From an uncultured Aggregatibacter sp. (lineage in GTDB: Bacteria > Pseudomonadota > Gammaproteobacteria > Enterobacterales > Pasteurellaceae), in assembly GCF_901873365.1 (NCBI RefSeq), contig NZ_CABFLM010000104.1, forward strand, positions 1-64,000: a stretch of 64,000 nt of DNA, in the 5' to 3' direction. Both the position numbers and the translations under genes were made by a program. Below are positions 34,723 to 43,391 of the stretch, in pieces (within the stretch, counting starts at the first letter, position 1; each line of letters starts with the position of its first letter). The notes beneath the pieces are model-generated. The model had not been told where the DNA came from and did no database searches. It saw only the letters and a program-made list of their open reading frames with translations.

Positions 34723-36000
34723 TTACACTTCTTCGTTTTCTTCAGAGAAACGCTCAATGCGAGCGCCAATACCCCGAAGTTTTTCTTCAATGCGTTCATA
34801 ACCACGATCGATATGATAGATACGATCAACAATGGTTTCACCGGTTGCAATACAGCCGGCAAGAACCAAACTGATAGAAGCACGTAAATCCGTTGCCATG
34901 ACTTCTGCGCCGGATAAATGATCAACACCGTGGCAAATTGCCGTGTTACCTTCAATTTCAGCTTTGCCGCCCATCCGAATCAATTCAGGAATATGCATAA
35001 AACGATTTTCAAAAATAGTTTCGGTGATGATACTGGTACCATTTGCCACCATGTTTAGCAAGGTGAACTGTGCTTGCATATCGGTTGGGAATCCCGGGTA
35101 AGGTGCGGTGCGAATATTCACTGCCTTCGGACGATTACCCAACATATCGAGTGTAATCGTCTCTTCCGTTACATCCACTTGAGCGCCGGCCTCACGTAAT
35201 TTATCAATCACGGCATCTAAGGTGTCTGCCTTGGTATTTTTACAGACAATGCGTCCACCGGAAATGGCGGCTGCCACAAGGAATGTCCCGGTTTCAATAC
35301 GATCGGGAACGATACTATGTTGACAACCAGTTAAGCGTTCCACGCCCTCAATGGTAATGGCATCAGAACCGGCACCGCTAATTTTAGCACCCATTTTATT
35401 TAAGAATTCTGCCGTATCGGCAATTTCCGGTTCACGTGCGGCATTTTCAATTACCGTTGTGCCTTTGGCTAGGGTTGCAGCAATCATAATGGAGAGTGTA
35501 GCTCCTACACTGACTTTCTCCATCACAATACGCGTACCACTTAAACGTCCATTGACGTGCGCTTTTACATAACCGTCTTCAAGAACAATTTGAGCACCAA
35601 GGCGTTCTAAACCGCTAATGTGTAAATCCACAGGACGGGCACCGATAGAACATCCGCCCGGCAGAGAGACTTGTCCTTGATTAAAACGGGCGACTAAAGG
35701 AGCAAGCGCCCAAATGGAGGCACGCATGGTTTTAACTAATTCATAAGGCGCGACAAAGTGATCGATTTTAGACGCATCTAAGCTCACAACACCTTGCTCA
35801 TTGCGCGTTACCACAACACCGAGTTGGCGTAAAATTTTGAGTGTTGTTTCAATATCTTTAAGATCAGGCACATTGGTTAATGTGACAGGCTCTGTCGCTA
35901 AAATTGCAGCAAAAAGAATGGGTAATGCCGCATTCTTCGCACCGGAAATTTCTACGGTGCCTTTTAAACAAGATTGACCATAAACACGAAATTTTTGCAT
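34723..36000 (-). CDS. murA: UDP-N-acetylglucosamine 1-carboxyvinyltransferase
   Basis: First committed step of peptidoglycan synthesis (enolpyruvyl transfer, fosfomycin target); 425 residues. The active-site cysteine is Cys117 in PGGCSIGARPVDLH, equivalent to Cys115 in E. coli. It also has SGAKNAALPILFAA near 19 and YPGFPTDMQAQ near 301. Last gene of the mlaFEDCB-ibaG-murA group on the minus strand, 18 bases after ibaG, the same order as in E. coli. Confidence 0.97.
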   Translation of the reverse strand: MQKFRVYGQSCLKGTVEISGAKNAALPILFAAILATEPVTLTNVPDLKDIETTLKILRQLGVVVTRNEQGVVSLDASKIDHFVAPYELVKTMRASIWALAPLVARFNQGQVSLPGGCSIGARPVDLHISGLERLGAQIVLEDGYVKAHVNGRLSGTRIVMEKVSVGATLSIMIAATLAKGTTVIENAAREPEIADTAEFLNKMGAKISGAGSDAITIEGVERLTGCQHSIVPDRIETGTFLVAAAISGGRIVCKNTKADTLDAVIDKLREAGAQVDVTEETITLDMLGNRPKAVNIRTAPYPGFPTDMQAQFTLLNMVANGTSIITETIFENRFMHIPELIRMGGKAEIEGNTAICHGVDHLSGAEVMATDLRASISLVLAGCIATGETIVDRIYHIDRGYERIEEKLRGIGARIERFSEENEEV

Positions 36001-36018
36001 GAGAGTACCCTGTAGGAA

Positions 36019-36276
36019 TTAAGCCGGTGGATTAAGTAAACGTTCGCGTTTCCATTTTTCAACGGTATAAGTGCGGATGGAAAGTGCGTGGATTTCATTG
36101 CTGGAAATATGATCCAACAATGGCGCATAAATCATTTGCTGCTGTTTAACTTTAGATAACCCGGCAAACTGATCGCTAACTGCGATCACGCCATAATGGG
36201 CATTTTCACCTTGGACGTAAACTTCATCAAGCTGAAGTGCTTCTTTTAAAATTCGTTCAATTTCTTGCGTTTCCAT
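36019..36276 (-). CDS. ibaG: BolA-family protein IbaG
   Basis: Small BolA-like protein, 85 residues, of the type that binds monothiol glutaredoxin and iron-sulfur clusters. It starts METQEIERILKEAL and has the BolA core VIAVSDQFAGLSKVKQQQMI near 34-54 and histidines in NEIHALSIRT. The start at 36276 overlaps the mlaB stop by one base (TAATG); a longer extension inside mlaB is rejected. Its location between mlaB and murA matches E. coli yrbA/ibaG. Confidence 0.9.
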   Translation of the reverse strand: METQEIERILKEALQLDEVYVQGENAHYGVIAVSDQFAGLSKVKQQQMIYAPLLDHISSNEIHALSIRTYTVEKWKRERLLNPPA

Positions 36277-36635
36277 TAACGATTTCCATTTTGCGGGATA
36301 AATTGTGCAATCCAATCGGATAATCCGAAAAGATCAGCTAATGTTAGTAATTGTGATGGTGGATTTTGCAGAATTTGTCTCTGCGCTTTTGTTAACAAGG
36401 TTTGGTTATGTTGTAAAAAGTCACAGAGTAACGCAAAACCGGCGGAGTCAATACGGGTAATTTGGCTTAAATCCCAAACAATCATTTGCCCGTCTAACTG
36501 CCCTTCCAATAAAAAAGAAGCACGTTGCTGCCAAAGTGGCAACAACGTGTTACGAGATAACTCTCCTGATAATTGGAGCGTCATTTTACCATCATTTACC
36601 TGTGATTCCCAATGTAAACTTTGTGTCTCTTGCAT
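36276..36635 (-). CDS. mlaB: STAS-domain component MlaB of the Mla transporter
   Basis: Cytoplasmic STAS-domain subunit that binds MlaF and supports the MlaFEDB complex; 119 residues, about 20 longer than E. coli MlaB. The STAS core reads LQLSGELSRNTLLPLW near 20 and VWDLSQITRIDSAGFALL near 53, with the conserved Asp-Ser pair. It lies 3 bases after mlaC and overlaps ibaG by one base. Confidence 0.9.
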   Translation of the reverse strand: MQETQSLHWESQVNDGKMTLQLSGELSRNTLLPLWQQRASFLLEGQLDGQMIVWDLSQITRIDSAGFALLCDFLQHNQTLLTKAQRQILQNPPSQLLTLADLFGLSDWIAQFIPQNGNR

Positions 36636-36638
36636 GGA

Positions 36639-37280
36639 TTATTTGCTCAACGTAATTGGTGTATCCGCTGATTTTTGTAGCTGTGCAGTCAATGCATCCA
36701 GCCCTTGTTTACGAATGATTGGGCTCCATTCTTGCTGTTTGGTATTCACCATGCTTGCACCACCGGCTGTCATGTCATACACCTGCCATTGACCGGTTTT
36801 GCTATTTTTATACCAATAGAAATCCACGTTTAAAGGCGGTTGATTATTCGGTTGCGCCACTTTAACGTTCACGGTCGCAAGACTTGCAGATTCTTCCTTC
36901 ATTTTGCCGATTTGAATACTTTGATCGCTATACATGGTTAACACTTGTGCATAAACCTGTTCGATGTATTTATCTAAAACGGCAAAGTAACGATCCCGCT
37001 CTTCTTGGGTTACGGTTTTATAGTTTTGTCCTAAAATTTTAGAGCCGGCATACTTCACATGAACATACGGCATTAAATCTTGGCGCACAATTGTTCTGAG
37101 GTAATTCGGATCTTGTTTAATTTTACTTTGGTTCGCTTTAATATCGCTAAACAGTTTTGCCGACACTTTTTGCGTTAAATCATAGGGCGTATCTTCCGCC
37201 ATCACTTGTTGCACGGCAAAAAGTGCGGTGAAAATAACCAACGTTTTTGCTAACCAGCGTTTTACATTCAGTTTTAACAT
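36639..37280 (-). CDS. mlaC: periplasmic phospholipid-binding protein MlaC
   Basis: Shuttles phospholipid between the outer-membrane MlaA complex and MlaD; 213 residues. The signal peptide covers about residues 1-28 and ends VMA-ED. The Tol-Ttg2 domain contains RQDLMPYVHVKYAGSKILGQ near 65 and YWYKNSKTGQWQVYDMTAGG split near 155-175. A USS at 37221-37229 lies inside the signal codons (FTALF). It lies 27 bases after mlaD. Confidence 0.92.
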   Translation of the reverse strand: MLKLNVKRWLAKTLVIFTALFAVQQVMAEDTPYDLTQKVSAKLFSDIKANQSKIKQDPNYLRTIVRQDLMPYVHVKYAGSKILGQNYKTVTQEERDRYFAVLDKYIEQVYAQVLTMYSDQSIQIGKMKEESASLATVNVKVAQPNNQPPLNVDFYWYKNSKTGQWQVYDMTAGGASMVNTKQQEWSPIIRKQGLDALTAQLQKSADTPITLSK

Positions 37281-37307
37281 ACATCCTTCTCCTGTAGGTT
37301 GTGTAAA

Positions 37308-37820
37308 TTAGTGACTTTCGGCGGCGTCATTTGCTTCGCCTTCCGTTTTCTTATCTTCTTTATTACCGTATAAGAACTGGCCGATAAGATCTTCCAGCAC
37401 CATGGCAGATTTGGTATCAACAATTTTGTCGCCGTCTTTCAGCATCGCAATTTCACCGTCGTCAAAACCGACATTTAATGCAATGTACTGTTCGCCCAAT
37501 AATCCTGAGGTTTTAATGGATAACGAACTGGTTTCAGGAATCTTGTTGTATTCTTGATTAATCGCAATCGTTACTTTCGGCAAATACGTTTTCGGATCCA
37601 ATTCAATATTGGATACGCGCCCAACCACGACACCGCCTACTTTAAGTGGCGCACGCACTTTTAGTCCGCCGATATTATCGAAAGTTGCATAGACTTGGTA
37701 AGATTTTGTTTCACTAAAGCCTTGTACGTTGGCAACTTTTAGGCCTAAAAAAACAAGCGAGGCAATGCCTAAAAGCAAAAATAAACCCACCCAAAATTCA
37801 TATTTAATTGTTTGTCGCAT
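37308..37820 (-). CDS. mlaD: MCE-domain protein MlaD
   Basis: Membrane-anchored hexameric MCE protein of the Mla complex; 170 residues. One N-terminal transmembrane helix (about 8-27, FWVGLFLLLGIASLVFLGLK), then the MCE domain with YATFDNIGGLKVRAPLKVGG near 45 and GLLGEQYIALNVG near 107. The C-terminus is charged. It lies between mlaE and mlaC. Confidence 0.93.
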   Translation of the reverse strand: MRQTIKYEFWVGLFLLLGIASLVFLGLKVANVQGFSETKSYQVYATFDNIGGLKVRAPLKVGGVVVGRVSNIELDPKTYLPKVTIAINQEYNKIPETSSLSIKTSGLLGEQYIALNVGFDDGEIAMLKDGDKIVDTKSAMVLEDLIGQFLYGNKEDKKTEGEANDAAESH

Positions 37821-37842
37821 ACTCTTTCCTTACAAACAGAGA

Positions 37843-38628
37843 TTAATTTGCACCGAACATCATCGCTGTCAGCACAAAGTCTAAACCCAATACCACTAAT
37901 GACGCATGAACTACCGTTCTCGTCGTGGCTTTACTAATACCTTCGGACGTTGGCATACAGTCATACCCGTTAAATAACGCAATCCATACAACAGCAATGG
38001 CAAAAAAGACGCTTTTGATTGTGCCGTTTAGAATATCATGTTCCCATGTGACTGCGTTTTGCATAACAGACCAAAAACTACCGGCATCCACGCCTTTCCA
38101 GTCAACCCCGACTAAAGAACCGCCCCAAATTCCAATGGCGATAAAAATCATGGAAAGAAGCGGCATGGCAATAATTCCTGCCCAAAAACGCGGTGCAATC
38201 ACCCGACGCAACGGATCGACCGCCATCATTTCCAAGCTGGATAATTGTTCGGTGGCTTTCATTAAACCAATTTCTGCCGTTAGGGCAGAACCGGCTCGAC
38301 CAGCAAATAAAAGTGCGGTCACCACCGGGCCTAATTCTCGCAACAAGGATAAGGCGACTAATTGCCCGAGGCTGGTTTCTGCGGAGAAATCCACTAAAAC
38401 CACATAGCCTTGTAACCCAAGCACCATGCCAATAAATAAACCGGAAAGCATGATGATTAATAAAGATTGCACGCCAAGAACATGCAGTTGCTTAATAAGA
38501 AGTGGGAAATGCTTCGTCACTTGCGGTTTCCCAACTAATGCGCCGAACAATAAAAAGCCGGCACGACCTAGCGCCCGTACAAAATTAATCACATTGCGCC
38601 CGAGGGCTGAAATGAAATTCACTAGCAT
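37843..38628 (-). CDS. mlaE: Mla transporter permease MlaE
   Basis: Inner-membrane permease of the phospholipid transporter, 261 residues with five to six hydrophobic segments. Family segments are SGLFIGMVLGLQGYVVL near 62, ELGPVVTALLFAGRAGSALTAE near 98 and EQLSSLEMMAVDPLRRVIAPRF split near 125. It overlaps mlaF by 7 bases, so the two are translationally coupled. Confidence 0.94.
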   Translation of the reverse strand: MLVNFISALGRNVINFVRALGRAGFLLFGALVGKPQVTKHFPLLIKQLHVLGVQSLLIIMLSGLFIGMVLGLQGYVVLVDFSAETSLGQLVALSLLRELGPVVTALLFAGRAGSALTAEIGLMKATEQLSSLEMMAVDPLRRVIAPRFWAGIIAMPLLSMIFIAIGIWGGSLVGVDWKGVDAGSFWSVMQNAVTWEHDILNGTIKSVFFAIAVVWIALFNGYDCMPTSEGISKATTRTVVHASLVVLGLDFVLTAMMFGAN

Positions 38629-39419
38629 TCAAACAACTCCTCAATATAATTCGGTGCAGGGTAATGAAAATGCACCGGACCGTCTGCTTGACCTTGTAGG
38701 AACTGAGTCACCTGAGGATCTTGGCTTGCCAGCAGCTGCTCGGAAGTGCCTTCCGCGATAACGTGTTTATCCGCGATAATATAAGCATAATCCGCAATGC
38801 TTAACACTTCTTGCACATCGTGCGACACCACAATCGATGTGAGATTTAAGGCTTCGTTTAACCGTTTAATGAGGCTGAGAATCACCCCCATACTAATCGG
38901 ATCCTGCCCGGTGAACGGTTCATCGAACATCATTAAATCCGGATCTAATGCTATCGCGCGGGCAAGGGCGGCACGCCGAGCCATCCCACCGGAAAGTTCG
39001 GAGGGCATTAAATCAGCTGCACCACGTAAGCCAACCGCTTCCAATTTCATTAACACGATCTGACGAATTAATGACGGTGGCAAATTCGTATGCTCACGAA
39101 TCGCAAATGCCACATTATCGAAAGTAGAAATATCGGTAAACAATGCGCCCGATTGAAATAGCATTCCCATGCGTTTGCGCACTTCATAAAGTTCACGATT
39201 TGACAGTTTGCAAATATCTTGCCCATCAAACAAAATTTCCCCCTCGGTCGGCAACAACTGCCCACCAATGAGTTTTAATAACGTGGTTTTACCAATGCCG
39301 GAAGGCCCCATAATGGCAGTAATTTTGCCCTTGGGAACCTTCAGATTAAGATCCTTATAAATAATTCGATCGCCACGCTTAAATGTCAGATGTTTAACTT
39401 CAATTAAAGATTCGTTCAT
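38622..39419 (-). CDS. mlaF: Mla transporter ATP-binding protein MlaF
   Basis: ATPase of the phospholipid transporter, 265 residues. It has Walker A GPSGIGKTTLLKL near 39, the signature ELSGGMARRAALARA near 142 and Walker B LMMFDEPFTGQDP near 164, with switch His in VSHD. It heads the minus-strand group mlaF-E-D-C-B-ibaG-murA. Transcription starts in the 245-base gap shared with the divergent lptC gene. Confidence 0.95.
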   Translation of the reverse strand: MNESLIEVKHLTFKRGDRIIYKDLNLKVPKGKITAIMGPSGIGKTTLLKLIGGQLLPTEGEILFDGQDICKLSNRELYEVRKRMGMLFQSGALFTDISTFDNVAFAIREHTNLPPSLIRQIVLMKLEAVGLRGAADLMPSELSGGMARRAALARAIALDPDLMMFDEPFTGQDPISMGVILSLIKRLNEALNLTSIVVSHDVQEVLSIADYAYIIADKHVIAEGTSEQLLASQDPQVTQFLQGQADGPVHFHYPAPNYIEELFEC

Positions 39420-39616
39420 AACACATTCGTTGCAAATAATAAGAGGCTATAAAATCGCCACTAACTAAAATAAGCTGCGATACTCTATGAAATTCCACTG
39501 AATGTCAAATAGAATTATCTGAATTTACCCATCGATTTTCCTTGCCGATACCTTGGTATCCTATATAAAAACATCATAAAATCAGGCCGCACTTTTACAT
39601 GCTTTTCACAAAACTA

Positions 39617-39625
39617 TGCTATGAT
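39617..39625 (+). promoter_or_regulatory. possible extended -10 promoter of lptC
   Basis: TGCTATGAT fits an extended -10 element (TGnTATAAT), 40 bases before the lptC start codon. No convincing -35 at normal spacing was seen, which is common for extended -10 promoters. Confidence 0.35.
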
Positions 39626-39664
39626 TGCGTCTTCTTATTAACTAGACTGACTTAACATAGGCTT

Positions 39665-40249
39665 ATGAATATTCGCTGGAATATTATTTTATCGGTCATT
39701 GCGCTGGGGTTATTAGCTTGGTTTTATCGTTTAAATCAAGACGATAACCATTTAACTGAACTCATTAAATCAGAAGATCGGCCGGAATATATCGGACAAA
39801 AAATGGAGACTGTCGTTTATTCGCCTAGCGGTAAAAAGCAATACCTCGCCACCTCTTTGCAAGTGGAATACTACACGGCTGACGGGCATACCGACTTTCA
39901 ACAACCTAAAGTGACATTACTCGAGATGAATGTGCCTAGTGCCAATACCGAAGAAAAAGAAAGCTGGGAACTCCGTGCCGATAAAGCGAGATTAACCAAA
40001 GATAATATGTTGTATTTAGAGGGCAATGTGGTGGCACAAAGCCTCTCTCCCCTCTCCCGTTTACAGCGCATTGAAACCGAAAGTGCGGTGGTAAATTTAA
40101 CAACGCAGGATATTCGTTCGGACAAAATGGTTACGCTCAACGGGCAAAATTTTAGTTCGACCGGCTTGAAATTAACGGGTAATTTGCAACAACAAGTGGC
40201 TAATTTAAAAGAACAGGTAAAAACACATTATGAAATTAATAAGCAATAA
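39665..40249 (+). CDS. lptC: LPS export protein LptC
   Basis: Bitopic inner-membrane protein that receives LPS from LptBFG and passes it to LptA; 194 residues. One N-terminal transmembrane segment (about 5-22) and a beta-jellyroll domain with EYYTADGHTDFQQPKV near 70 and DNMLYLEGNVVAQ near 110. It overlaps lptA by 20 bases. kdsC, its neighbour in E. coli, is not adjacent here. Confidence 0.9.
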   Translation: MNIRWNIILSVIALGLLAWFYRLNQDDNHLTELIKSEDRPEYIGQKMETVVYSPSGKKQYLATSLQVEYYTADGHTDFQQPKVTLLEMNVPSANTEEKESWELRADKARLTKDNMLYLEGNVVAQSLSPLSRLQRIETESAVVNLTTQDIRSDKMVTLNGQNFSSTGLKLTGNLQQQVANLKEQVKTHYEINKQ

Positions 40250-40751
40250 ACTTTTCCTTGCTTCCACATTAACTTTAATCGCTTTCTCCGCATTCGCGTT
40301 AAAAGACGATACCAATCAACCGATTAACATCGTATCCGATAACCAATCGTTGGATATGAACAGCCGTGTGGTCACCCTCAGTAATAACGTGGTGATTACA
40401 CAGGGTTCTATTCTTGTCAAAGCGGATAAAGTGATCATTACCCGTCCGGAAGAAAACGCCAATAAGAAAGATACCGTTGAAGCTTTTGGCAATCCTGTTA
40501 CGTTTCATCAAATGATGGATGATGGCAAACCAGTGGACGGTAAAGCCAATAAAGTGTTTTATGATTTGAGTACAGAATTTTTAACCTTAACCGGCAACGC
40601 CGAATTAAAGCAATTAGATAGTAAAATTAGTGGCAATGTCATTACTTATGATGTGAAAAAACAACAGTTGAAAGCGAACGGTTCTTCCGGCTCTCGTGTA
40701 AAAACTGTCTTAATTCCAAACCAATTAAATAATGCTAAAGGCAAGAAATAA
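40230..40751 (+). CDS. lptA: LPS transport periplasmic bridge protein LptA
   Basis: Periplasmic beta-jellyroll that carries LPS to the outer membrane; 173 residues. A signal peptide ends SAFA near residue 23. The OstA-type repeat region contains PINIVSDNQSLDMNSRVVTL near 32 and GNVVITQGSILVKADKVIIT-type strands near 48-67. It starts inside the end of lptC and is followed 8 bases later by lptB. Confidence 0.92.
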   Translation: MKLISNKLFLASTLTLIAFSAFALKDDTNQPINIVSDNQSLDMNSRVVTLSNNVVITQGSILVKADKVIITRPEENANKKDTVEAFGNPVTFHQMMDDGKPVDGKANKVFYDLSTEFLTLTGNAELKQLDSKISGNVITYDVKKQQLKANGSSGSRVKTVLIPNQLNNAKGKK

Positions 40752-40759
40752 GGTGAAAC

Positions 40760-41485
40760 ATGGCGATTCTGTCTGCTGAAAATTTAGCGAAAAGCTACAA
40801 AAAACGCCAAGTGGTTTCTGATGTAAGTTTAACCGTCAACTCTGGTGAAATTGTCGGTTTACTCGGGCCAAATGGCGCCGGAAAAACAACCACGTTCTAC
40901 ATGGTGGTTGGCTTGGTGAATCATGATCAAGGCAAAATTCGAATTGATGAAGAAGACATCAGTTTGTTGCCAATGCACAATCGCGCTCAAAAAGGCGTAG
41001 GTTATTTACCACAGGAAGCCTCTATTTTTCGCCGCTTGAGTGTGTATGAAAATTTAATGGCCGTATTAGAAATACGCAAAGATCTGACCGCACTTCAACG
41101 TCGTGAACGTGCCGATGAGTTGATTGATGAATTCAACATTGGTCATATTCGAGACAATCTAGGGCAATCACTCTCCGGCGGCGAACGTCGTCGCGTGGAA
41201 ATTGCGCGTGCCTTGGCAGCAAATCCGAAGTTCATTTTATTAGATGAACCTTTTGCCGGCGTTGATCCTATTTCGGTGATTGATATTAAGAAAATTATCA
41301 AAGACTTACGTGATCGTGGCTTAGGTGTGCTGATTACCGATCACAATGTGCGGGAGACGCTCGATGTGTGTGAGCGCGCCTATATTGTGAGTTCCGGTAA
41401 AATGATTGCCACCGGCACACCTACTGAAATTATGAATAACAAATTGGTAAAAGACGTGTATTTAGGTGCAGATTTCCAACTATAG
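40760..41485 (+). CDS. lptB: LPS export ATP-binding protein LptB
   Basis: ATPase driving LPS extraction with LptFG; 241 residues. It has Walker A GLLGPNGAGKTTTFYMV near 35, signature LSGGERRRVEIARAL near 139, Walker B FILLDEPFAGVDPISV and the switch His in ITDHNVRETL. It is followed by the ptsN homologue after 3 bases; in E. coli rpoN and hpf come between them, and both are absent here. Confidence 0.96.
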   Translation: MAILSAENLAKSYKKRQVVSDVSLTVNSGEIVGLLGPNGAGKTTTFYMVVGLVNHDQGKIRIDEEDISLLPMHNRAQKGVGYLPQEASIFRRLSVYENLMAVLEIRKDLTALQRRERADELIDEFNIGHIRDNLGQSLSGGERRRVEIARALAANPKFILLDEPFAGVDPISVIDIKKIIKDLRDRGLGVLITDHNVRETLDVCERAYIVSSGKMIATGTPTEIMNNKLVKDVYLGADFQL

Positions 41486-41488
41486 CTT

Positions 41489-42016
41489 ATGAAATTTACC
41501 GAATTATTAACGCCTCAAACCCTTCGTCAGGGAATGATTTCTTCCAGCAAAAAACGGGTGTTTGAATCTATCGCGCGCATTGTGGAAGAACAATTACCCA
41601 TGGAAAATGGGGAACAATATTGTTTTGATTGTTTATTTAATCGTGAAAAATTAGGCAATTCCGGTTTAGGCGGTGGCGTTGCGATGCCGAAAGGCCGTCT
41701 GCCACAAGGTACAAAACCCATTGGTGTGTTTATTCAATTAGAAACCCCCATTGAGTATGATGCTGCCGACAAACGGGATGTGGATTTAATTTTTGCGGTA
41801 TTAATCCCAGAAAATATGTGTAGCGATTATGCCCAGTGTCTGCCGAAATTGGCGGACTATTTAATGGATAAATCACTTTGCAAACAACTGCGTTCGGCAA
41901 AAAGTGCGGATGAGATTTGGAAAATTTTTCTGCATTATGATCAATGTGAAAATGAGCCGTCAGAATCCGATGAGGAAGATACGCCAATCTCAATGCCGGA
42001 TAACGCAGAAGAATAA
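41489..42016 (+). CDS. ptsN: EIIA-Ntr (PtsN) homologue without the phosphorylatable histidine
   Basis: Fold and length (175 residues) of the nitrogen-PTS regulator EIIA-Ntr. It starts MKFTELLTPQTLRQG, like PtsN. The PTS EIIA type-2 active-site motif, normally ending A-[LIVM]-P-H-[GAC], here reads GGGVAMPKGRLP: Lys68 (codon AAA at 41690-41692) replaces the histidine that takes phosphate. The C-terminus carries an extra acidic tail (NEPSESDEEDTP). It sits between lptB and rapZ, as in E. coli minus rpoN, hpf and npr. The protein can only act independently of phosphorylation, if it is functional. The uptake-like GCAAAAAGTGCGG at about 41900 is imperfect. Confidence 0.85.
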   Translation: MKFTELLTPQTLRQGMISSSKKRVFESIARIVEEQLPMENGEQYCFDCLFNREKLGNSGLGGGVAMPKGRLPQGTKPIGVFIQLETPIEYDAADKRDVDLIFAVLIPENMCSDYAQCLPKLADYLMDKSLCKQLRSAKSADEIWKIFLHYDQCENEPSESDEEDTPISMPDNAEE

Positions 42017-42046
42017 GTGCCATTTGAACGAATCAAGGGGAACATC

Positions 42047-42901
42047 ATGGAAATTATCATCATTAGCGGACGGTCGGGTGGCGGTAAATCCGTCGCATTA
42101 AGAGCGTTAGAAGATATGGGCTATTATTGCGTGGATAATTTGCCATTGGATTTACTGCCGAAATTAATTGAAATTCTGTCAGTTAGCCAAACGGCCGCTG
42201 CGATTAGTTTAGATATTCGCAATTTACCGGCGTCCCCACAAGTGTTGGAAAAGACCATTAATGATCTTCAACAACAGCACAATGTTAAAATTATTTTCTT
42301 AGATGCTGATAACAGCACTTTAGTCCGCCGCTACAGCGATTCTCGTCGTTTACATCCGCTTTCCACCCATGATCTTTCTCTAGAAGCCGCCATTGAAGAA
42401 GAAGCGAAACAGCTTGACCCTTTAATTCAACAAGCCAATTTGATTATTGATACAGGCGCGTTATCCACCCATGAGCTTGCGGAACGCTTACGTGAATTTT
42501 TACGTGGGCATTCTGATAAAGAATTAAAAATCGTGGTGGAGTCTTTCGGATTTAAATACGGCATTCCACTTGATGCGGATTATGTATTTGATGTGCGCTT
42601 TCTGCCTAATCCGCACTGGAACCACGCCTTGCGACCGCTGACAGGATTAGATGAGCCGGTGGCGGAATTTTTAAATAAACACAATGATGTACACCAATTT
42701 ATTTATCTAACCCGCACTTATATCGAAACTTGGTTACCCTTACTGGAACAAAATAATCGCAGTTATTTAACCATTGCTATCGGATGCACCGGCGGAAAAC
42801 ATCGCTCCGTTTATATTGCTGAACAGCTGGGAAGATATTTCCAAGACAAAGGCAAAAACGTCAAAATTTTACACCGCTCTTTAGAAAAACATAAAAAATA
42901 A
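42047..42901 (+). CDS. rapZ: RNase adapter protein RapZ
   Basis: 284 residues, identical in length to E. coli RapZ. It has Walker A SGRSGGGKSVALRAL near residue 6, FLDADNSTLVRRYSDSRRLHPL near 85 and the C-terminal block with IAIGCTGGKHRSVYIAE near 245. The family binds glucosamine-6-phosphate and guides RNase E to a small RNA controlling glmS in enterobacteria. The start at 42047 has AAGGGG 7 bases upstream. It follows ptsN by 30 bases. Confidence 0.95.
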   Translation: MEIIIISGRSGGGKSVALRALEDMGYYCVDNLPLDLLPKLIEILSVSQTAAAISLDIRNLPASPQVLEKTINDLQQQHNVKIIFLDADNSTLVRRYSDSRRLHPLSTHDLSLEAAIEEEAKQLDPLIQQANLIIDTGALSTHELAERLREFLRGHSDKELKIVVESFGFKYGIPLDADYVFDVRFLPNPHWNHALRPLTGLDEPVAEFLNKHNDVHQFIYLTRTYIETWLPLLEQNNRSYLTIAIGCTGGKHRSVYIAEQLGRYFQDKGKNVKILHRSLEKHKK

Positions 42902-42951
42902 TGCCTTTCTCATACCTGAAGAATGCGTGGTCATTTAAAAATACAAAAATA

Positions 42952-42989
42952 AAAATAGGCGGAATAATGAATTTTATTCCGCCTATTTT
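42952..42989. terminator. bidirectional terminator between rapZ and ybeD
   Basis: AAAATAGGCGGAATAA and TTATTCCGCCTATTTT form a 16-bp perfect stem with a 6-base loop, between convergent genes. Confidence 0.92.
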
Positions 42990-42990
42990 G

Positions 42991-43293
42991 CTATAACACC
43001 ATGCGAACGCCTTTAATTTCTGCCAATGTTTTGTAAAGCGTTTCAATCTGTTCAATATTGTCTGCACGCACCTTAATTGAAACAGAATGATACGTACCTT
43101 TGCCGCTTTCTTTCATGGTTGGCGTATAATCCCCTTTAATGGTTTTATGTACAGTTTGCACAACATCATCAATCAAATCTGCCCGTGCCGCACCGACAAC
43201 TTTAAATGTAAAATCACAAGGGAATTCAAGTAAATCTTTGAGTTTCTTATTATGTGCAAGATCCGTCAAATTAACGGTTTTATCGTGAGTCAT
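42991..43293 (-). CDS. ybeD: DUF493 family protein YbeD
   Basis: 100 residues, small ferredoxin-fold protein resembling an ACT domain. It contains LLEFPCDFTFKVVGAARADL near 26 and YHSVSIKVRADNIEQIETLY near 71. The start at 43293 is supported by AGGA upstream; the ATG at 43323 is not. It lies downstream of dacA, as in E. coli and H. influenzae, where lipB and lipA follow; those are not here. Molecular role unknown. Confidence 0.88.
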   Translation of the reverse strand: MTHDKTVNLTDLAHNKKLKDLLEFPCDFTFKVVGAARADLIDDVVQTVHKTIKGDYTPTMKESGKGTYHSVSIKVRADNIEQIETLYKTLAEIKGVRMVL

Positions 43294-43321
43294 TGTTTTT
43301 CCTAAAATAAATAAAAAATTC

Positions 43322-43369
43322 ACCGCACTTCATCACCGCTGATGACATCAAAAAATCAAAAAGTGCGGT
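43322..43369 (-). terminator. inverted uptake-sequence pair after dacA
   Basis: ACCGCACTT (43322-43330) and AAGTGCGGT (43361-43369) can pair. On the minus strand the stem is followed by GAATTTTTTATT, a plausible terminator for dacA. Confidence 0.65.
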
Positions 43370-43391
43370 CGTTTCTGCCAAGATTTTAAAC

